A model generated the notes under the pieces. That model was not told where the DNA came from. It made no database searches and saw only the letters and a program-made list of their open reading frames with translations. From contig QMPG01000120.1 in the NCBI GenBank assembly GCA_003648455.1, forward strand, positions 1-8,745: DNA of 8,745 nt, in the 5' to 3' direction. This document shows, piece after piece, positions 6,888-8,745 of the stretch. How positions within the stretch are numbered: position 1 is the stretch's first letter; every line of letters begins with the position of its first letter. The stretch comes from Bacteroidota bacterium. Lineage in GTDB: Bacteria; Bacteroidota; Bacteroidia; Bacteroidales; B39-G9. The position numbers were made by a program, and so were the translations under genes.

Positions 6888-8745
6888 TTAAAAACGTTTT
6901 TTTTTTGAAAAAATATCGGGAATTGAATTTATTAATTTCCTAAATAATCTATAATATAGAGTAATATAGAACAGCAAATTCATCACCCAAATTACAATCA
7001 CATTAAGCCAAAAAGTGCTGTAATAATTACCAAATAATTTTTTTCTTGGAGCATAAAAATGAGCTTTGATAAAATTACTTTCAGGATCGTGGAAAATAGG
7101 GTTGATTTTTTGATACAAATGTCCTTTATACTCAACTATTCTTTCTAATGAATTGGAATTACATACGAAATCGGTTAATGCCCTGTTAGTATATTTTTTC
7201 TTTTGTAAAATAAATTTATATTTTTCCTCTTTAGTTTGTTGCTGTTGAGATATTAGTTCATCTTTAAGCAGGTTTGCCTTATTGTATAATTTTATATAAT
7301 ATCTATTAAGTAAATTAAAATAATTATTTACACTTGAAATTACTGATGAATTTAGTGAATCATAATATAGTTTGTTTAATTGATCGAATTTAAATTTATC
7401 ATTTTCTTTCAATTCTTTTTTTATCTCATTTCTTAAAAGAATTAAATTATTTTCAACAACATTTTTCTTTTTAGGATTATTTAAATATCTCTCACAATCA
7501 ATAATCTTGTTTGATAAAGTACGCAACCAATAATTTTTTTTGTAATCGGCAATACTCATAATTTTATCGTATGGATAGAATTGCTTTTCGAACTCATTAT
7601 CTTTAAATTGTTTAACAGCAAGGGCTTCGTATGCCCAACGAGCAGTAATAATCTCTCCATAAAAAGGGATTGTACCTGTTGATGATATTTCAGGATTAAG
7701 CTTATCGTAAGGTACTACAATACCACTCAAAATTAACTGTGGTATTACTAAAAATGGAATTAAAATGTAAATGGTAACAGCAGTTTTAAAGCTATCTGAA
7801 ATATTTAAACCTAAAAGATTTGCACAACTCCATGCACTAAATAATACTATCCAATATTCGAAAAACATCCCTTTTATTTCCATTATGCTATTACCTATCA
7901 AAACAAAAATAAAAGACTGTATTGCTGATAGAACAAGCAATATTGCAACCTTAGACAATAGATAACTCGACCAGCTTAGATTTAAAAATCTTTCCCTTTT
8001 TAGTATTTTTCTGTCCTTAATAATTTCTTCAGCACTAACTGTTAATCCTACAAAAATGGCAATAATAACAGCCATAAATATATAAATAGGTAAGTTCGAA
8101 TTATCATAAAGAGTGTATCCTAAAACATTTGTTACATCAATACTATAATATTTAACAATATAAGAAAGCAAGAATGTTAATAGAGGCGTTTCAAAAATAT
8201 TAATTATTAAATATTGTTTATTATTAAGTTTTGAAATAACATCGCGAGTTATAAAAACTTTAAACTGTCTTAATTTATTTGGTATTTTAAAAGGGTTGTC
8301 TGGAATCTCTTTTTGTAGTTGAAGTTTTTCATGTTTTTCGTTTTCAGCTTCTTTTTTATTTTCTAAAAAATCATTCCATTCTTTTGGTGAAATTTTTCTT
8401 GTTTGAGTAACATTTCCATACTCATCCAATATTCTCGATTCAATAATATTAAATATTTGATCGGGGTTTACATTACCACAAACAGGACATTCACTATCGT
8501 TCCAGTTTGCAAAATTTGCTTTTGTCTTAAAATAAACTATTGAATCAACAGGGTTTCCTTTGTAAATTAAATAACCGCCTTCATCAATAATTAATAGCTT
8601 GTCAAACATTTTAAACAACTCTGAAGATGGCTGATGAATAACTACAAATACTAATTTCCCTTTTAATGTTAATTCTTTTAAAAGATCCATAATATTTACA
8701 GAATCTCTTGATGATAAACCTGATGTGGGTTCGTCTAGGAATAAA
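6888..8745 (-). CDS. ABCG/White-type ABC half-transporter, ATPase fused to permease (5' end cut by window edge)
   Basis: The frame continues through the right edge, and the Met codon at 8690 is internal: the 18 codons before it encode the Walker B and D-loop segment LFLDEPTSGLSSRDS. Residues below are numbered from that Met. The H-loop is His19 in FVVIHQPSSELF, followed by the typical ABCG segment with KLLIIDEGG and YKGNP. A linker at about 60-140 contains Cys68-Pro-Val-Cys71. Six membrane segments are visible near 161-178, 200-218, 244-266, 275-298, 303-325 and 561-580, an ABC2-type permease. Between the fifth and sixth lies a loop of about 230 residues (327-556), rich in Lys, Asn and Tyr and probably coiled-coil in part. 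ABCG exporters move lipids or hydrophobic compounds; the substrate is not readable here. The gene ends with KKKRF and converges on the phosphatase gene, 14 bases away. Confidence 0.92.
   Translation of the reverse strand, partial: LFLDEPTSGLSSRDSVNIMDLLKELTLKGKLVFVVIHQPSSELFKMFDKLLIIDEGGYLIYKGNPVDSIVYFKTKANFANWNDSECPVCGNVNPDQIFNIIESRILDEYGNVTQTRKISPKEWNDFLENKKEAENEKHEKLQLQKEIPDNPFKIPNKLRQFKVFITRDVISKLNNKQYLIINIFETPLLTFLLSYIVKYYSIDVTNVLGYTLYDNSNLPIYIFMAVIIAIFVGLTVSAEEIIKDRKILKRERFLNLSWSSYLLSKVAILLVLSAIQSFIFVLIGNSIMEIKGMFFEYWIVLFSAWSCANLLGLNISDSFKTAVTIYILIPFLVIPQLILSGIVVPYDKLNPEISSTGTIPFYGEIITARWAYEALAVKQFKDNEFEKQFYPYDKIMSIADYKKNYWLRTLSNKIIDCERYLNNPKKKNVVENNLILLRNEIKKELKENDKFKFDQLNKLYYDSLNSSVISSVNNYFNLLNRYYIKLYNKANLLKDELISQQQQTKEEKYKFILQKKKYTNRALTDFVCNSNSLERIVEYKGHLYQKINPIFHDPESNFIKAHFYAPRKKLFGNYYSTFWLNVIVIWVMNLLFYITLYYRLFRKLINSIPDIFSKKKRF

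Noticed and set aside
6879..6901. A/T palindromes (TTTAAATATTTAAA and AAAAACGTTTTT) at the convergent gene ends as a bidirectional terminator
   Set aside because: The stems would be nearly all A-T with no free loop, so stability is too low to call a terminator; only the T-tract is suggestive.
7771..7965. Plus-strand 64-codon frame opposite the transporter's membrane segments
   Set aside because: It is antisense to clearly conserved ABC2-permease coding sequence and has no independent support.
6888..8690. Taking the Met codon at 8690 as the true start of the ABC transporter
   Set aside because: The frame is open upstream to the edge and encodes the Walker B and D-loop segment (LFLDEPTSGLSS), so the gene clearly begins outside the window.

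Overview
The window looks like a chromosomal stretch of a low-GC member of the Bacteroidota. Three signs support this: a secreted protein ending in a type IX secretion (Por) sorting tail with the LEQNFPNPFN motif; a membrane sensor combining a ligand-type beta-propeller, a Y_Y_Y (triple tyrosine) domain and a SpoIIE phosphatase, a build common in this phylum; and TAnnTTTG-type promoter boxes with no obvious Shine-Dalgarno sequences. The species cannot be named from sequence alone. No tRNA, rRNA, CRISPR array, insertion sequence or phage gene is visible.

Layout from left to right. Positions 1-1145 (minus) hold a gene cut by the left edge that encodes a solenoid protein of nineteen consecutive 12-residue repeats, related to pentapeptide-repeat proteins but with a different period. 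Positions 1232-2986 (minus) encode a secreted seven-repeat FG-GAP/VCBS propeller with an ASPIC/UnbV domain and a T9SS tail. Only 19 bases upstream, 3006-3407 (minus) encodes a small helical protein of unknown function; these two genes are probably co-transcribed. A 106-base divergent intergenic region (3408-3513) carries two inverted repeats and a candidate promoter box. Positions 3514-6873 (plus) encode an 1119-residue membrane-anchored sensor phosphatase. It converges, with 14 bases between stop codons, on 6888-8745 (minus), the 3' part of an ABCG/White-type ABC half-transporter whose Walker A and signature motifs lie beyond the right edge.

How the genes may work together: the phosphatase senses something in the periplasm and would dephosphorylate a protein in the cytoplasm, but no anti-sigma or anti-anti-sigma partner is encoded here. 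The divergent promoter region could couple it to the small protein and the secreted propeller, which is inference only. The transporter and the solenoid protein have no evident functional link to the others. There is no gene-free stretch longer than about 110 bases.

Most worth a second look: the strict 12-residue solenoid, the roughly 90-residue lysine-rich insertion inside the periplasmic sensor of the phosphatase, the very long external loop of the ABC transporter, and the palindromic divergent promoter region.
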